A stretch of DNA of 64,000 nt from Alopecurus myosuroides (lineage: Eukaryota > Streptophyta > Magnoliopsida > Poales > Poaceae), in NCBI GenBank assembly GCA_028641055.1, contig CM054060.1, positions 56,198,292-56,262,291 on the forward strand. Direction: 5' to 3'. Shown in pieces: positions 23,598-36,589 of this stretch (its first letter is position 1; each line of letters opens with the position of its first letter). Under the pieces are notes generated by a model that saw nothing but the letters and a program-made list of their open reading frames with translations, was not told the origin of the DNA and searched no databases. The position numbers were made by a program, and so were the translations under genes.

Positions 23598-25615
23598 TTG
23601 GGCTCAGCTGAGAACACCAAGCTTTGTGAGTTTACAAATACCAATAATAATGATTCATATGCACATCAATTGCTTCACCTGCCTCTAAGGCAAAATCTTA
23701 TGAAATTAAATCTGCTTTGTTGAATCTTGTTATGAAAGAACAATTTTCTGCTATTGGAGAAGATGTTGCCTCTCATTTAAATAACTTTTTTGAGTTATGT
23801 GATATGCAAAAGTATAAATATGTACATGGTGACATTTTTAAACTGAAACTATTCCCTTTTTCATTAAGAGGAAGAGCTAAAGAATTGTTATTATCGTTGA
23901 CTAATAATAGTATTGATTCTTCAATTAAATGCAAAGATCTTTTTTATTGAGAAGTATTATAAACCTGCAAAATTTATAAAACTAAGGAGTAACATAATAA
24001 AATTTTAAAAAAATGATAATGAACATATCTCAAGCCTGGAAAGAATGAAAACTATGTTAAGAATTGTCCCACACACGGACAGACTACGTGGATGGTTGTC
24101 CAAACTTTTTATCCAAGATTGTTTTTTTTAGGAATTTATTGGTTTCATCTATGGTAGTAACCTTCATGAATCTCACATTAGGTGCAGCATAGAAACTCTT
24201 GGTTGATTTGATGACAAATTGCTCACAACGACACATAGAGAGAGCTCCAATAGGTAAAAAAGGTAAATTCTGTTGAGAAGATCGCAATGTTGAATGATAA
24301 TGTTGATATGATTGTTTCTATGATTGATAAACAAGTGCCTATTGATCCTAATAAATTTACTTTGAACTCTTTGATTGCTCAAGAAAATGATCAAGTTAAT
24401 ATGAATTTTATTGGTAGAAACAATTTCAACAATAGTCTTATAAAACTATTTTTGGTGGTAATAACTATAGGCCATATCCTCCTAATAATGGTAATTCTTA
24501 TGAAAAAATTATGGAAATTCTTATAGAAATACTAAAAATTTCACCACTAATCTTGAAAACATGTTCAAAGAGTTTATCTCTACACAAAAAGTTTTCAACA
24601 AAATATTGAGAAAAGGCTAGAAAAACTAAATAATCTTGTCCTAAAAGTTGATAGTCTTTCTTATGATGTTGACATTTAAAAAATTATTACTACACCTCTT
24701 CAAGCCAAGAACATTGAACCTATAAATTCTATAAGTCCAAATAAATGAGAATATAAGGATGTTAGCTCAACTACGTGCTAGAAGAGCTAGAGAAAGAGAA
24801 GCTGAAATTGCTGAAAATTCTGCTAATAGTGAAACTGTTAAAATTTGTACTTTCAATCACACAAAGAAATTAAAACTTTAAGTACCTATGAGTCTTCTAC
24901 TAGTTATAAACATGTTAATTGTAAAATAAGTGAAATTGGAGATGTCATGAATTTATGTAGAAAGAGTCCCAAAAGTTTGGAGAGTGTGAATTTTGTTAAT
25001 GAGAAAAATGCTGAAAGTGGGCTTGATGATAATATGACTTTAGAAGGAAGTTTTCCCACTATATTTGATTGTGATGATCTAGATTTTTAAAATTTTACCC
25101 TCTCTGATGTTATAAATTTCTTAAAAATGGCTAAAGATTCTAACGATAGTAAGTTAGATATAGGTTTTACCATCACTAATGCTCTTACTGAAGCTAGAGA
25201 AGAAAGACTCAAACTTGAGGTCTCTATTCCTAGAAAATTACAAGACGATTGGGATCCTATTATTAATACAAAGATAAATGATTTTTATTGCAATGCTTTA
25301 TGTGATCTTAGAGCTAGTTCTTCTATTATGCCAAAAAAATGATATGCTTGAATTGAAACCTTTGGATGATAGTCTTGTGGGAGTCCATCTTGCTAACTCC
25401 ACCATTAAAAAACTAGTGGGAATGATTGATGATGTTTTTATTATTTCTCATGATAATTTTGTTCCCGTTGATTTTATTGTTCTGGATATTGAGTGCAATG
25501 CTTCTTGTCCTATTATTTTGGGAAGGCCTTTTCTTTGCACTGTGGGTGCTATTATTGATATGAAAGAGGCAAACATAAGGTTTCAGTTTCCCCTTAAAAA
25601 TGGCATGGAAAAGGT
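23598..25615 (+). pseudogene. gag-protease remnant, related to the 18683-20854 protein
   Basis: Plus-strand pieces align with the minus-strand protein: AENTKLCEFTNTNNND at the start, MLNLVMKEQFSAIGEDVASHLNNF, PFSLRGRAKELLLSL, IERAPIGKK, then a protease part ending FQFPLKNGMEK. At least six frameshifts or stops are present. The protease box reads CDLRAS instead of CDLGAS, so an active-site glycine is lost. The reading ends abruptly at about 25612, where another transposon sequence begins. Confidence 0.8.
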
Positions 25616-26755
25616 GCGAAAAATGCTAAGGACTTTGGTGCAGGGCATGCAGATTTCCCCTGGATTTTTGCCGGATTATTGGAAAACGTGGGCCGGATAT
25701 TCCGGGGGTCGGATATTCCGCCCCAACTTAAGGCGGATATTCCGCCCTCAGTTTCCTGCAAACGGCTCTTTTTCGTGGGGTCCTATAAAAGGCCCCTTCT
25801 TTCCCAAATTAATTAACCTTTGCAAAGCACGTTTTTTCCTCTCTCTCCCACCATTGTTGACCTTGGAAAGCTCGCCCCTCTCTCAATTCCTCCCCTGATT
25901 CTTGCATATCTTTGAGGGATTCTAGAGAGAAGATGTAGATCTAAATTTCTACCAATCCATCTCTCTTCTAAGTGAAGGGAACCTAGTAGATCTTGATCTT
26001 GGAGTTCTTGGTGTTTCTCCTCCTTTGTTCTTCCTATCTTATTCCCCCATAAGAATTTTGTGCTTTGTTGGAATTTGAGAGTGAAGGATTTGAGCACTTG
26101 TGCTCTTGCCATTTGTATTGGTTGCATTGGTTTGCTCTCTCCACGAGGATTCGTGGAAGTGAAAATTTGTGGACTTGTTACTCTAGGGTCTTGGACCCTA
26201 GACGACTTGTGGTGTTCTTGGGAGCCTCCAATTGAGTTGTGGATGCGTGCCTCAAGATTGTGGTGACCTCAAGAGCCTCCAATTAAGTTGTGGATGCGTG
26301 CTTCGAGATTGAAGTTTGCCAATAGTGGAAGATGAACTAGGCCTTCGTGGCGAGGTTCATCGGAGAGTAGGATGATGCCTTTGTGGCGTTGAGTAGGCCT
26401 GTTGTGGCAAGCTCTGACCCCTCGAACGAGATGTACTCCCCTCAAAAGAAGAAACTCGGGAATACATTAGCGTCTCCATGTGTCCGGTTATTTCTATACC
26501 CGATCTATTTACTTATGCAATTTAAATTGTGATAGCCTTCGTGCTTGATCATATATCTCTCTATCACTTTGTTACTTGTGTTGCTTAGCATAAGTTGTTG
26601 GTGCACATAGGTGAGCCTAGAATATTTAGGTTGTGTGCTTGTTAATTTAAATACCTAGTTTATTTACGCATTTAGAAAGCCTTAACCGAAAAAAATTAAT
26701 CACCTATTCACCCCCCCCCCCTCTAGGCGACATCATTGTCTATTCACTAGGGTCA
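25616..26755 (+). mobile_element. LTR-like fragment with palindromic motifs
   Basis: A sequence of the type ending '...attcacccccc ctctaggcgacatc' common at the 3' ends of Triticeae retroelement LTRs. Near its start are palindromic motifs built on 'ggcggatattccgcc' (25690-25765), in a place equivalent to the gcggtactaccgcc motifs at 3155-3310. Two direct copies of 'gcctccaatt(g/a)agttgtggatgcgtgc' lie at about 26224 and 26274. The start is uncertain and there is no coding content. Confidence 0.45.
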
Positions 26756-26816
26756 TGAAAACGATGTGTGTACCACAAGCAAGGAAAAATAGTCAAATAC
26801 AACCGGGCATGGTTTA

Positions 26817-27107
26817 TTGGCTCCACTAGCGAAACAACAAGAGAAGAGCAAATCTCTCGAGGGAAAGAAGATAGCCATACTTGAAGCAAAGTATGCAGTA
26901 GATCCAAAGAAAGATGAAGAGGCTACTAGGCGAAGACAAGATCACATACACAAAAAGACATATGATGCACAAGTAAAAGTAAGATATGTTGCAGTAAAGA
27001 GGGAGAAGAGAAGAGTATGTACTGAACTGAACAACCTTGTTAGATCTAAGACTAGGAAGATCATATCAGAGAAAAAGAAGTGGTTAGATGAGAAGAAAAG
27101 GAGATAA
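26817..27107 (+). CDS. Small basic ORF, unrecognised
   Basis: 96 codons, more than a third Lys/Arg/Glu, with heptad-like charge patterning (EGKKIAILEAKYA, RRRQDHIHKKTYDAQ, SEKKKWLDEKKRR). I do not recognise a family. The composition suggests a charged coiled-coil tail of a larger transposon protein. It lies between LTR-type sequence and the assembly gap, so its 5' context may be lost. The frame-like reading after the stop (GPGHGHVACTS...) is G/Q-rich. Host gene status is unlikely but not excluded. Confidence 0.25.
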   Translation: MAPLAKQQEKSKSLEGKKIAILEAKYAVDPKKDEEATRRRQDHIHKKTYDAQVKVRYVAVKREKRRVCTELNNLVRSKTRKIISEKKKWLDEKKRR

Positions 27108-27482
27108 GATGTCAACAAGAATCTTGCAGGGAAGAGGCTAGCAGTTCAATACCAAACTGCCAAAAACGGCCAAATTAACTGCTCCAGGGCATGGACATGT
27201 GGCCTGCACTAGTGCTCCTGGTCAGGGTCAAGGTCAAGGTGGTGACAACAATGATCAAGAGGGAGTTTTCTAGAAGAATTCCAAGATAGTCAATATCTTT
27301 CTTGTGTTTAGGTAATCCATGTGAAAATACCAGGTTTTAGCTCTCTTTTTTGTATGTGTCCAAGTTTATGTCCAAATGCAGTTACTAGTTCTATGTTATG
27401 TATGACATATCTATTTTGAATGCCAAAATTCTATCATTATCAACCCTCGTGCAAAATTATCTTGAAAATGAGAGGATTGTGT

Positions 27483-27582
27483 NNNNNNNNNNNNNNNNNN
27501 NNNNNNNNNNNNNNNNNNNNNNNNNNNNNNNNNNNNNNNNNNNNNNNNNNNNNNNNNNNNNNNNNNNNNNNNNNNNNNNNNN
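27483..27582. other. Assembly gap (100 N)
   Basis: Exactly 100 unknown bases, the conventional size for a gap of unknown length. Confidence 1.
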
Positions 27583-27743
27583 CTCCTCTGTTCCAATATC
27601 TAAGACAGTTTACGTACTTCACAATGATGATTAGGTGTGGACACAAATGAGTGAACCTACACAGTAATGCATGTCTACATACATGTAGATGCATATGAAT
27701 GTGGTCAAATGGTAGAACATCTTATATTATGGAACGAAAGGAG
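27583..27743. mobile_element. Stowaway-like MITE, left end in gap
   Basis: It starts ctcctctgttccaatat at the gap edge and ends atattatggaacgaaaggag, an imperfect inverted pair of the familiar ctccctc(t/c)gttcc terminus. TA follows at 27744. The left TA is hidden by the gap. Confidence 0.7.
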
Positions 27744-27745
27744 TA

Positions 27746-28454
27746 CTAAACAAACGCCACAATTTTATGTTAAACGACACGGTGCACACACTGACACCTT
27801 TACACCGTGATCAAAGTGTTTACGGAGATCTCATAACAAAACCACTCGACTAGCATAACAGATGAAGAGTAACATCGACTTATTCAACTAGATTACAAAG
27901 TTCATGATCACATAAAGATCACACCATGGGAGAGAGATGGAACACATATCTACTGGTAGAGCTCTCAGCCCCGAGGAAGAACTACTCTCTCCTCATCATA
28001 GGAGATAGCAATGGCGATGAAGATGGCGGTGGAGTCGATGGAGATGGCTTCGGGGACACTTCCTCGTCCCTATAGGGTACCGGAATAGAGATTTCTGTCC
28101 TCCGAAACTTGTCATCAGCGGCGGCGGAGCTAAGGATTTTTTTCGTGGAAGGGGGCCGATTATTTTATGATTTATGCCTCGAGGAGACTATATAGGCGAG
28201 AGGGCGACGTCGGTGGGCGCCTTCAAGAATCTTAAGACTTTTGGCTTTTGAATGGGCCAATTCCGAGAATATTTCTAGAACAATTTTTCTGAAACTAAAA
28301 ATAGCAGAAAACATTAACTGGCTCTGTGGCATCTTGTCAATAGGTTAGTCCCACAAAATCGTTAAAAATGACATAAAGTGTAAGTGAAACAGGTAGCATA
28401 TGGCATGAAACAACATGGAACATCAGAAATTAAGCATACGTTTATGACGTATCA
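27746..28454 (-). mobile_element. 3' LTR (partial) of a minus-strand gypsy element
   Basis: It ends (forward) ...tttatgacgtatca and shares a block with the LTR at 14397 ('tggctctgtggcatcttgtc' and 'aataggttagtcc'). The left limit is unclear. It contains a GC-rich stretch at 27990-28230. Confidence 0.65.
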
Positions 28455-31400
28455 ACATCCCCAAGCTTAGTTCCTACTCGAGATGAGTAGGCAACGATAA
28501 AAACAAATAATTTCTGAGGTGAAATGCTACCAACATAAACTTGATAATCATAGTAAAGTAAAGCATGTAAACTAGGATCAAATGAATAAAGGTTGTGATT
28601 TATAGTTGATATAAAATAGAATAATGTATAAACCATTAGGAAGAACGAATTAAAAAATTTCAATGAATCAATACTAAAAGACAATCAATTGTGCAAGGTT
28701 TATTAGAGATGATTTAAGCTTCAAGAATAACAATATAATCATTCAAGGCATCAAACTCTTACAACAACTCATGTTAGAATCAAGTCAAATGACAACAATA
28801 TGCACGTAGGAAAATCATTAAAATAATTGTGCACTCAAAACAAGCAAGCGTTCTGAATTGGTTTGTGGCACCAGGATGGTGTGGCTAAAAGAACATTATG
28901 GGGGAGTTTGGATGGTCAATGGAAGAAAGTCTCACACAACTAAAAGTGATCATTAGACAAGAGGAAGTCTTATAATCGAAGTTATGCAAGGAGTAGTGGT
29001 TGCCACACAACGGATGCATGTAGAACTATAAGTGCATGAAAACTCTCCAATGAAACTAGTGTGGGTGCATCCAACTTGCTTGCTCACGAAGACCTAGAGC
29101 TCTCTTGAGGAGCCTCATCATTGGACTATACAAGCCAAGTTCTATAATGTAAGTTCCCCACATAGTTAGGCAAGTCATAATATGAAAACTCAATCTAGAC
29201 TGAAGTCATGATGCTAACCAAACACAATTGTGGAATAAATGCTAGTAGTGATGACTTCTCTCTCTCTTTATTATCTCTCTTTTGCCCTTTGTTTTTCTTT
29301 TCTTTTTGAGATTTTTCTCTTTTTTTGATATATAACCACACTGGTAGGGGCAACGCTCTATTTTACAATGAATCATCACACTTTTAGTACTCATAACTCA
29401 AATGAAATATCTCTGATGTATGTAAAACTAAATGCGCCTGATATCAGTATGCAAAATAACAATGAAGCATGACAAGTAACATAATGATGATGGATGTTGT
29501 ATGGTAATATATTTTAGAATGGCTATGAAAATGACATGGTAGGTAGGTATGGTGACTGTTTTGAGGAAAATAATTTTTTTGCCTTATGTGTAGGAGAACA
29601 AAGTTCTCCCACGTGGTTTGGATGCACTGTCGAAGTTTGCACCAACTCTTAATGTGAGAATGAGAAATACACATTACCGAAAAGGCTAGCAAATATGGAT
29701 GGTGGCAGTGCTAGAAAACCGTAACATAGAACTCACAAGTTAAAAAGATTACAACTTAAATCATGATCTTACAAGAGGGTCCGTGGCAGTGGCAAGTCAC
29801 TATTAGCTAGCCCGACCGTAGCGGGTAACAAAAAGTCATTACGATTGCTGTCAGCAAAGGAAGTCATATACCATTATCCTATCAACTGGTTATTTGAGTG
29901 TGGCATAGTTTCAAGGTTTTAAATCAGCTATTTTTTTTACTTTACTAAACCAGCAAATTTACTATTAAGCATATTAATATCTCAAAACAACACAAATAAT
30001 CAAGTGAAACAGTTTAGCGATCTACAAAAATATGCAAGTTTTTTCCGTTATACTATCTACCACATGTAGCATTTTCTATTTCCATCAAACACCAAACAAC
30101 ACAAAATCTTCAAATAATATAGCAATGAAACAAGAGAGTATTAACATAACTCTACTAGAACTAACAGCTCTGAGTAAGAGATGCATGAATATGAGATAAA
30201 AGGATTTGTAGCAGATAGAAGAAAAACTATGAATACGAGCATAACGAGTATTCATATGAAAAAACGGAGCGTGTCTCTCTCCCACACAAAGAATGCTAGG
30301 TTCCAACAATATTATTGCAGCAAAGAAAACAAAATAAAACAAACATATGCTCCAAGCAAAATTCGTATGATGTGACCGAATAAAAATATAGTTTCACTAG
30401 AAGTGACCTGATAAATTGTTGATGAAAGACATCCCCAAGCTTAGACGCTTGACAATTCTTAAAATTTGTTGGGAGGAACCATGGGGGCATCGCCAAGCTT
30501 TGGCTTTGCACTCTTCTTCATCACATTATATCACTCTCTTCTCTTGACCCTTGAAAACTTCCTTCACACCACACTCATATAATTCGCATTAGAGAGTTAG
30601 TGCACTATCAATAATTCACATGTTCTCCTTAGACAAAAGCATTATTAATACTCTTTAAACATTACCTACAGCCACTGATGTTTTGTGGAGTAAAGAAATC
30701 CACTCAACATAGTAAAAGAGAGAATGCAAGTAAAAAGGCAAAATCTGTTAAAACCAGAACGGTCTGTAAAGACGAATTTTTTCAGGGCACTTACGTAGTT
30801 CAAATAGAGAACAATTTTTTTTGTAATTAGCTGAAGAATAAGCACAAAAAATTTCATGTTATTTTGATCTTTCTGTGTATTATGCGATTTTATACGGTGG
30901 ACAGCAGAAATCAGTTTCCTGCGTAGAAATCCAAATCTAACTCTAACTTTCACTAGAAACTTTACTTGGCACAACTAATACAAGAAAATAAAGATACAAA
31001 GGAGTTTTTTTACAGAAGTCAGAAAACAGAGAAAAACAAAGAAAAAATAAAACCATGGGTTATCTCCCAAGAAGTGTTTTTCTTTAACTCCTTTTAGCTA
31101 GGCATGATAATTTGAGAAGATGCTCACATGAGAAATATGATTTGAAGCAAAATAGAGCATCAAGAAGCAAATGTAAAATAAATTTAAGTCTAACCCGCTT
31201 CCTATGAAACAAAAAATTGTATAAAAACAAGTCAATAAAGCACAAAGTGGCTAGTATAGGAAGACAAAATAAGTGCAATTTAAAAAAATTCAACATAAAG
31301 AGGGAAACTTGATATTGTTGAGATGCATAAAACTATGTTTCACTCTCTCGGAATAACTTTCAGCAGCATCATGAATGAAATTAACACTATAACTAGCACA

Positions 31401-31780
31401 TATAACATTCTTGCCATGAGCCACATGCATAAAATAATAGTCTCCACATAAGCATAATCATTCTTATTAATAGTAGTGGGAGCAAATTCAACAAAATAGC
31501 TAACATTATTATCCTCATCATCATAATCATCAAATATAAGAGGTATATCATAATTACAATAAAATTTATCCTCAATAGTAGGTGGAACTAGGATGCCACA
31601 ATCATTATAATTATCATATATTGGAAGAAAAGTATCATCGAAGAAAATTTCCTCCTCAAAACTGGGGGACCAAAAATATCATATTCATGAAAACTATCTT
31701 CCACAAGCTTAGATTTTTCTATAACATTAAAATAATGGTGTGCAAATAATTAATCTTTACAATTTATAAAAGAGCAAATC
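28455..31780 (-). pseudogene. Internal domain and decayed gag-type remnant of the same element
   Basis: It opens with 'acatccccaagcttagttcc', like the element at 15960, and has matching pieces at 30430 and 31075 ('tctttaactccttttagctagg', compare 18650). Only a short protein remnant is readable on the minus strand at about 31700-31330: YFVEFAPTT...NDYAYVE, typical of these Triticeae gag-like proteins. The rest is non-coding and A/T-rich. The 5' LTR is missing, because host-like sequence begins at about 31800. Confidence 0.6.
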
Positions 31781-31907
31781 TGAATTTCGTGAAAGCCACA
31801 CTAATTCTTGCACGCAGAGTTAACGGCAACGTCCGATCCAATAAAAAAATCACATCCAACAATCGATATAGCAAGGATGGTCTGCTATTCCAATCTACGG
31901 CATAGAT

Positions 31908-32521
31908 TCAATTGTTCCGCCTAACAGACGAAAACTCTGTCAAAATTATTTGCTCCGCGTGCCCCACAATCCCTTGAGGCCACGATCTAATTCCTGAAAT
32001 CACGCCACGATATTCTTCTGTACATTCGCGGCTCCGCGCTGCCGGTTTTTGCCGCAAAAACTGAACTGGCCCTCGCGCAGTCCCGCTCCTAGGTTGTAGC
32101 CAGGCCGGAACCACAGCCGCTACAACAGCACGGATCTGCCCCTCCGCGCTAGTCGGTGCGTGTTCGTCGTGAGCCAATCTGGAGTCGCAGCGACCGTCCC
32201 GGCATGCGCCACCGAGACCCGCACTAGAGATTCCTCTGGATCATGTTCAACGTCTGCATCAGCCCCTACCTCTTAGTTCCTTCGTCAGCTCCTGCTGCTG
32301 CAGGGTAAGAATCCATCCTCAATGACATCAATAAGACCGGGAGGTGCCCCTCGATACATGAAGATGCCGTTGTTGCGGGCAAGCTGCTTGGTGCAGAGCG
32401 CGCACGCATCTAGCGAAGACGCGTGGCGACCAGGCTTGCGAGGTTGCTCATCCTTGAAGAAGAAGGCGTAGGCCATGAGGTAAAGCTTCAGCACTTGAGC
32501 AGACTTGTAGCTTTTCACCAT
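31908..32521 (-). pseudogene. FCS-like zinc finger (FLZ) gene fragment
   Basis: From the ATG at 32521 the minus strand encodes MVKSYKSAQVLKLY…EQPRKPGRH, then SSLDACALCTKQLARNNGIF and MYRG. This is the first half of the FLZ (DUF581) domain with its first C-x2-C pair. FLZ proteins are plant adaptor proteins that bind SnRK1 kinase. The second half (FCSEECR) is absent: MYRG is followed by unrelated residues and a stop at 32285. Further minus-strand coding-like sequence (RVSVAHAGTVAATPDWLTTN) continues in another frame to about 32060. The segment is GC-richer than its A/T-rich surroundings. It is probably a truncated or transposed gene copy. I cannot exclude a misjudged intron. Confidence 0.55.
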
Positions 32522-34740
32522 GGAGGATAGAAGAAGAGTTTGAGTTATGCTTAAGCTTTGGTTTAGGTTTAGGGGTGATGGACAGTGCGCACGTAGAATT
32601 GGTTGTCTGATTGATGTTTTTTGATTTGTAGGAAATACGAACCGTGTTTTGGGTTTGCGGCAAAGATCCTAGATATGAGTGGTGGATATTTGTGGCGAGG
32701 ATTTACTTATGTTGATACTACTGGAGTAATTTTGAAAAAGGAAAAATGTTTAGTTATTTCTTATCATCATCTGTACTTTAATCTTGATTGTAGAGCTCAC
32801 GATGTTACCCAATTGAATTTCATTTTAATTAAACAGAATACCGTGGGTTCATGTTTGTTTACGTTAGTTCAAGGATAAGGAATCATTCTGCATATAGGAA
32901 AAGTGAAAAATATGATCGAGAATGCCAACTTATATAGCTTTCATAATTGTATTGTCCTCTCCATATTTAAAGGTTCCTCAAATTGTTAATGATAGTTTTA
33001 ATTGGGGGAGGTATCATGAATAATTCAGGTCATGTTTGGTGTGTATAGGGAAAGCCAAATGGGGTCGTTTTCCACCGTTTTTGTCAGTAATTGATAATAC
33101 TTGATGTGCTATGCTATAGTTTGTTGCTTCAACGGTTATGTTAAAGATAACTGAACTAAAATATACATTTTAGCAGGTCGAACGCAAGAGACACCACTGC
33201 CAATGCCATTTACTTACATATCATATATATTGAAACAAGGATTCAACTGGCTGGACAACCTTTTTTGATTGGCTTATTCGAGTATTTAGATTATTAGAAA
33301 CATATTGCTTATGGGCATCTAGAGGGTGATCCTTTGTCAAGAAGATGGTGAAAATTATCCCACTTGATCATCTACAGAGCCATAGATCATCATATGATTT
33401 GAGCTGTCAATCATGCTCTGGCTACAGCATACAGGTAAGACTTCTTCCAGGTGTAACTGCTTGCCTCCTTATTAGTCAAGGATGTAACGATACAATTCTT
33501 ATCAAACAGATCATGTTCATGTAAAGTCGTGATATCTTCCAACCATTTGATGTTTTGTTGTTAACTCTGGACATGATATCTCTACCGTTCTACACACAAA
33601 AGTATTCTTGTAAATGACAAACCAAGATGGAACTTTCTTTGTAGCTGATATAAAATATTGAACTTGCATATGTCCTCATTTGTGTTATTCTACTCGGTTG
33701 CAACTCAGATATACACAGTATAATGCTCAATCTTCATAGTATATTGTGCACTATGTCTATTGTTCGTGAAGCGGGTTGCAGAGAGGATAGAGGTGAAGGG
33801 GATAATCATAATTAGTTCTTTTCACGAGCAAGAGGAGTGAGGTCATAATGTACATAGGTAAATACCATCGACTCATCGTTGTCTAATCTACGAGTCTACG
33901 AGTTCTGGTTGGCATCATTCAGTCATCGTTGCCTCCTTATTAATCCATGTTACTAATATCATTACGATATATGCTACAACAAGTATGTGTTCAAACTTCA
34001 AATTTTGGGCTAAGGGTGTTCCTGAATATGAATTATCATTTGAGATAGATGGTCTTTATACATCTTCGGGGCATGATTATGTCTCATCTCCTGAAGTACG
34101 CTATATGGAGCACGAGAGGAGAAATTTATTATGCTTATCCACGATATCTGAAGTACTCTATACTTTTTTCAGAGAGGAGACTGGGGTAGGCCTCTGATGC
34201 TAGATTGGTGGCGGAAAGGGATTCCCATGGCAACTTTGTGCAGGATGTTGTGATAGTTCTTGCTATTTGTGCCTCACCACCAGTTTTGTCAGCCGTTCGT
34301 GCCTCACCACCAGTTTTGCAAGCCATGGGGGGTCGTTTCGATTGTGTGATTGGGACTACATGTATCACCAAGCAATCATGCTTTTTTAAGAGAGAGGTTG
34401 AGTGTGTTGTGAGGTGCGTGCTCGACTCTTTTTTCCTTTTTGACATGATTTTTTACATTCACGGTCGCCAAAATTATTCTATAATTATGATTTTGAATAT
34501 TTTTACAAGAGTATTAAGATTTTTTTATTTATATGTTAAAAATTATAATTATGCAGGTCAATGTGTGGTCTTTGGATGTTAAATTGTATGGTGTACTTCA
34601 CGGGAGATAATTTGTCTCACACTCCTTTTATGTTCTTTTACGTATGATGTATATATTTTCTCCATATCAGTATATTTTCTTTTATGTTGTATTATCCGAA
34701 AAATAACTTTGATTATCATATTTGAATTTAGGTTCATATG
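32522..34740. other. A/T-rich intergenic sequence
   Basis: No protein, RNA or transposon family recognised. ORFs up to 125 codons (for example 34205-34582) have no familiar motif. A short tandem duplication, (c/t)gtgcctcaccaccagtttt, lies at about 34269-34318. Confidence 0.5.
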
Positions 34741-34749
34741 ACACAAGTT

Positions 34750-36130
34750 AGAACAAAATTAGCGGTCATTTTAGTCGACTCGGAATCGAATGATGATGAT
34801 AGCTGAAAAATGACGAAACAAACTTGGACCTTAATAATTGTATGGTTTTTTATAGAACCCCTAAGAAACCCAAAACATCAGACTATTCATCGAAATTTGA
34901 GCTCTTGTCGCAATCATTGGTCATTTAAAAATCTATCGATCCAACAAACTCTAACTTGATAGAAACATCAGAAGACGAGGATTTATCACAATCATCGATC
35001 CTTTCACCATATGTTAAACCAACAAACACGGACTTAATAGATGAACTTTGCTTATACATATTCATGGTTGATGATGTTCATTCATTGGAGTAAGTAACAT
35101 TTTTCTTATCAATTCATTTTGTGTTATGTATGTGTCATCGTAATCACAAATTTTCTCTTTCAAATGACCAAATGAGTGATAAGCTATAAGCTGTATCATA
35201 TTAGTTTAAATTTAAGACAGATAAAGAACATAATCAAAATGGATCAATATATGTACGTTGATTGCTTCAACATGACTGTGTGCACAATAGCGTGCCACGA
35301 TATCCAACTTATCCTAGACATTCGCGTTCATTATATGGATTTAAATTTTTTGGTAAGTTGCAATAATTATCTATCACATTTTTCTTATGATACGAATGTA
35401 TTTATTATTTTTATTATGTTTTAGATAATGTCTCACATTGGAAAAGACCTGAATGCTCATGGAAGGCTTCATTTTGATCGGTTAGCACATATGTTTCATA
35501 GTTGGCCTAACAACAGGGAGTTTCATACATCAGACTGTGACATGGTGAGATTTTATCCGTCAGTTATGATGGTGGTTCATTTTGTATCAATGTGATTGAT
35601 TTATTTATAAACTTATGGTTGCATATTTTATTGCCCTATGACATTCTTGGCATATTCAACTTGTTCGTGTTGGATCAAAAGAAAAGAATTATCCATATTT
35701 TTGACCCGCTTCCGAGACCGACTTGGGGGTACACATTTAAAATATGGAAACTGACAATAAGATAGAAGTTGCGCTTTAACCGACAAACCTCGAATGGAAG
35801 GACGACTTCTTCAAATGGGGACGTAAAATTTGAATGGGTATGAAGATTTTCACCTAATTATAACCTTATTTTATTCGTTCAACACTCAATGTTACATTTC
35901 ATTTGAATGCAGTGCTATGTCTGGTTATTTGGTTTTTAATTTAATGTACTGATGGCGCGAGGAAGCGTCGTTTGGTCCGGTACACACGGTGAATATTCTC
36001 AACAATTCTCATTTGCTACATTTTGAACATGAATTATATGACAATATTGTATAATGCATATGTAGGATGATGTTGTGTCGAGAAAGCGATTTTTTGGTAC
36101 ATATTCTAAAGTGTCAAGACAATGAAGCGA
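34750..36130 (+). pseudogene. Ulp1-like cysteine protease remnant (transposon-associated)
   Basis: Plus-strand blocks match the plant Ulp1/SENP-like domain often carried by MULE and CACTA elements: YVDCFNMTVCTIACHDIQ and VHYMDLNF (35245-35350), HIGKDLNAHGRLHFDRLAHM with TSDCDM (35429-35545), then LFVLDQKKRIIHIFDPLPRP (35655-35730). The blocks are separated by stops or possibly introns. The position where a catalytic His is normally expected (HF/HWVL) reads IFNL. The flanks show no clear terminal inverted repeats, so the carrier element is not identified. Confidence 0.55.
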
Positions 36131-36201
36131 TAAAATTATTGATTGCATAAAGAGATGGACCTTGTTTTTCAACTATCGCTTCGAACCAGAGTTGAATTGT
36201 A

Positions 36202-36325
36202 CTCCCTCCATTCGGAATTAGATGACTTATGTTTGTCTAAATATGGATGTATCTATATACTAAAAGATGTCTGGATACATCTCTATTTAGACAAACACAA
36301 TCCATCTAATTCCGAACGGATGGAG
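36202..36325. mobile_element. Stowaway MITE, complete
   Basis: 124 bp with inverted ends ctccctccattcggaatta / taattccgaacggatggag, flanked on both sides by TA (36200-36201 and 36326-36327). The interior is also largely self-complementary (tatgtttgtctaaatatgga / ctctatttagacaaacac), giving a long hairpin. Confidence 0.95.
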
Positions 36326-36589
36326 TAATATTTATGCAACATGTGTGGATTATATATTGTTCGCCCATATCTTATGTGGTTTATATTATAGATATGAGAT
36401 TTATATTGCTCCGGTAACAAACAAATGTCATTAAAATATATATGGGTTTTATGTTTTATAGACGTGCGTTGCACGTGCACGTATAGTCCTAATAACATTG
36501 CTATTACTATTGTGCAAACAAAATTCGATAGGTTTTTTAATTTTCTCTTCAAACACTTCATGTCCTAACTCAAGATAAATATTATAAAA

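Noticed and set aside
32621..34582. Small ORFs as hypothetical genes
   Set aside because: A/T-rich random-looking ORFs without motifs, strong codon bias or neighbouring exons.
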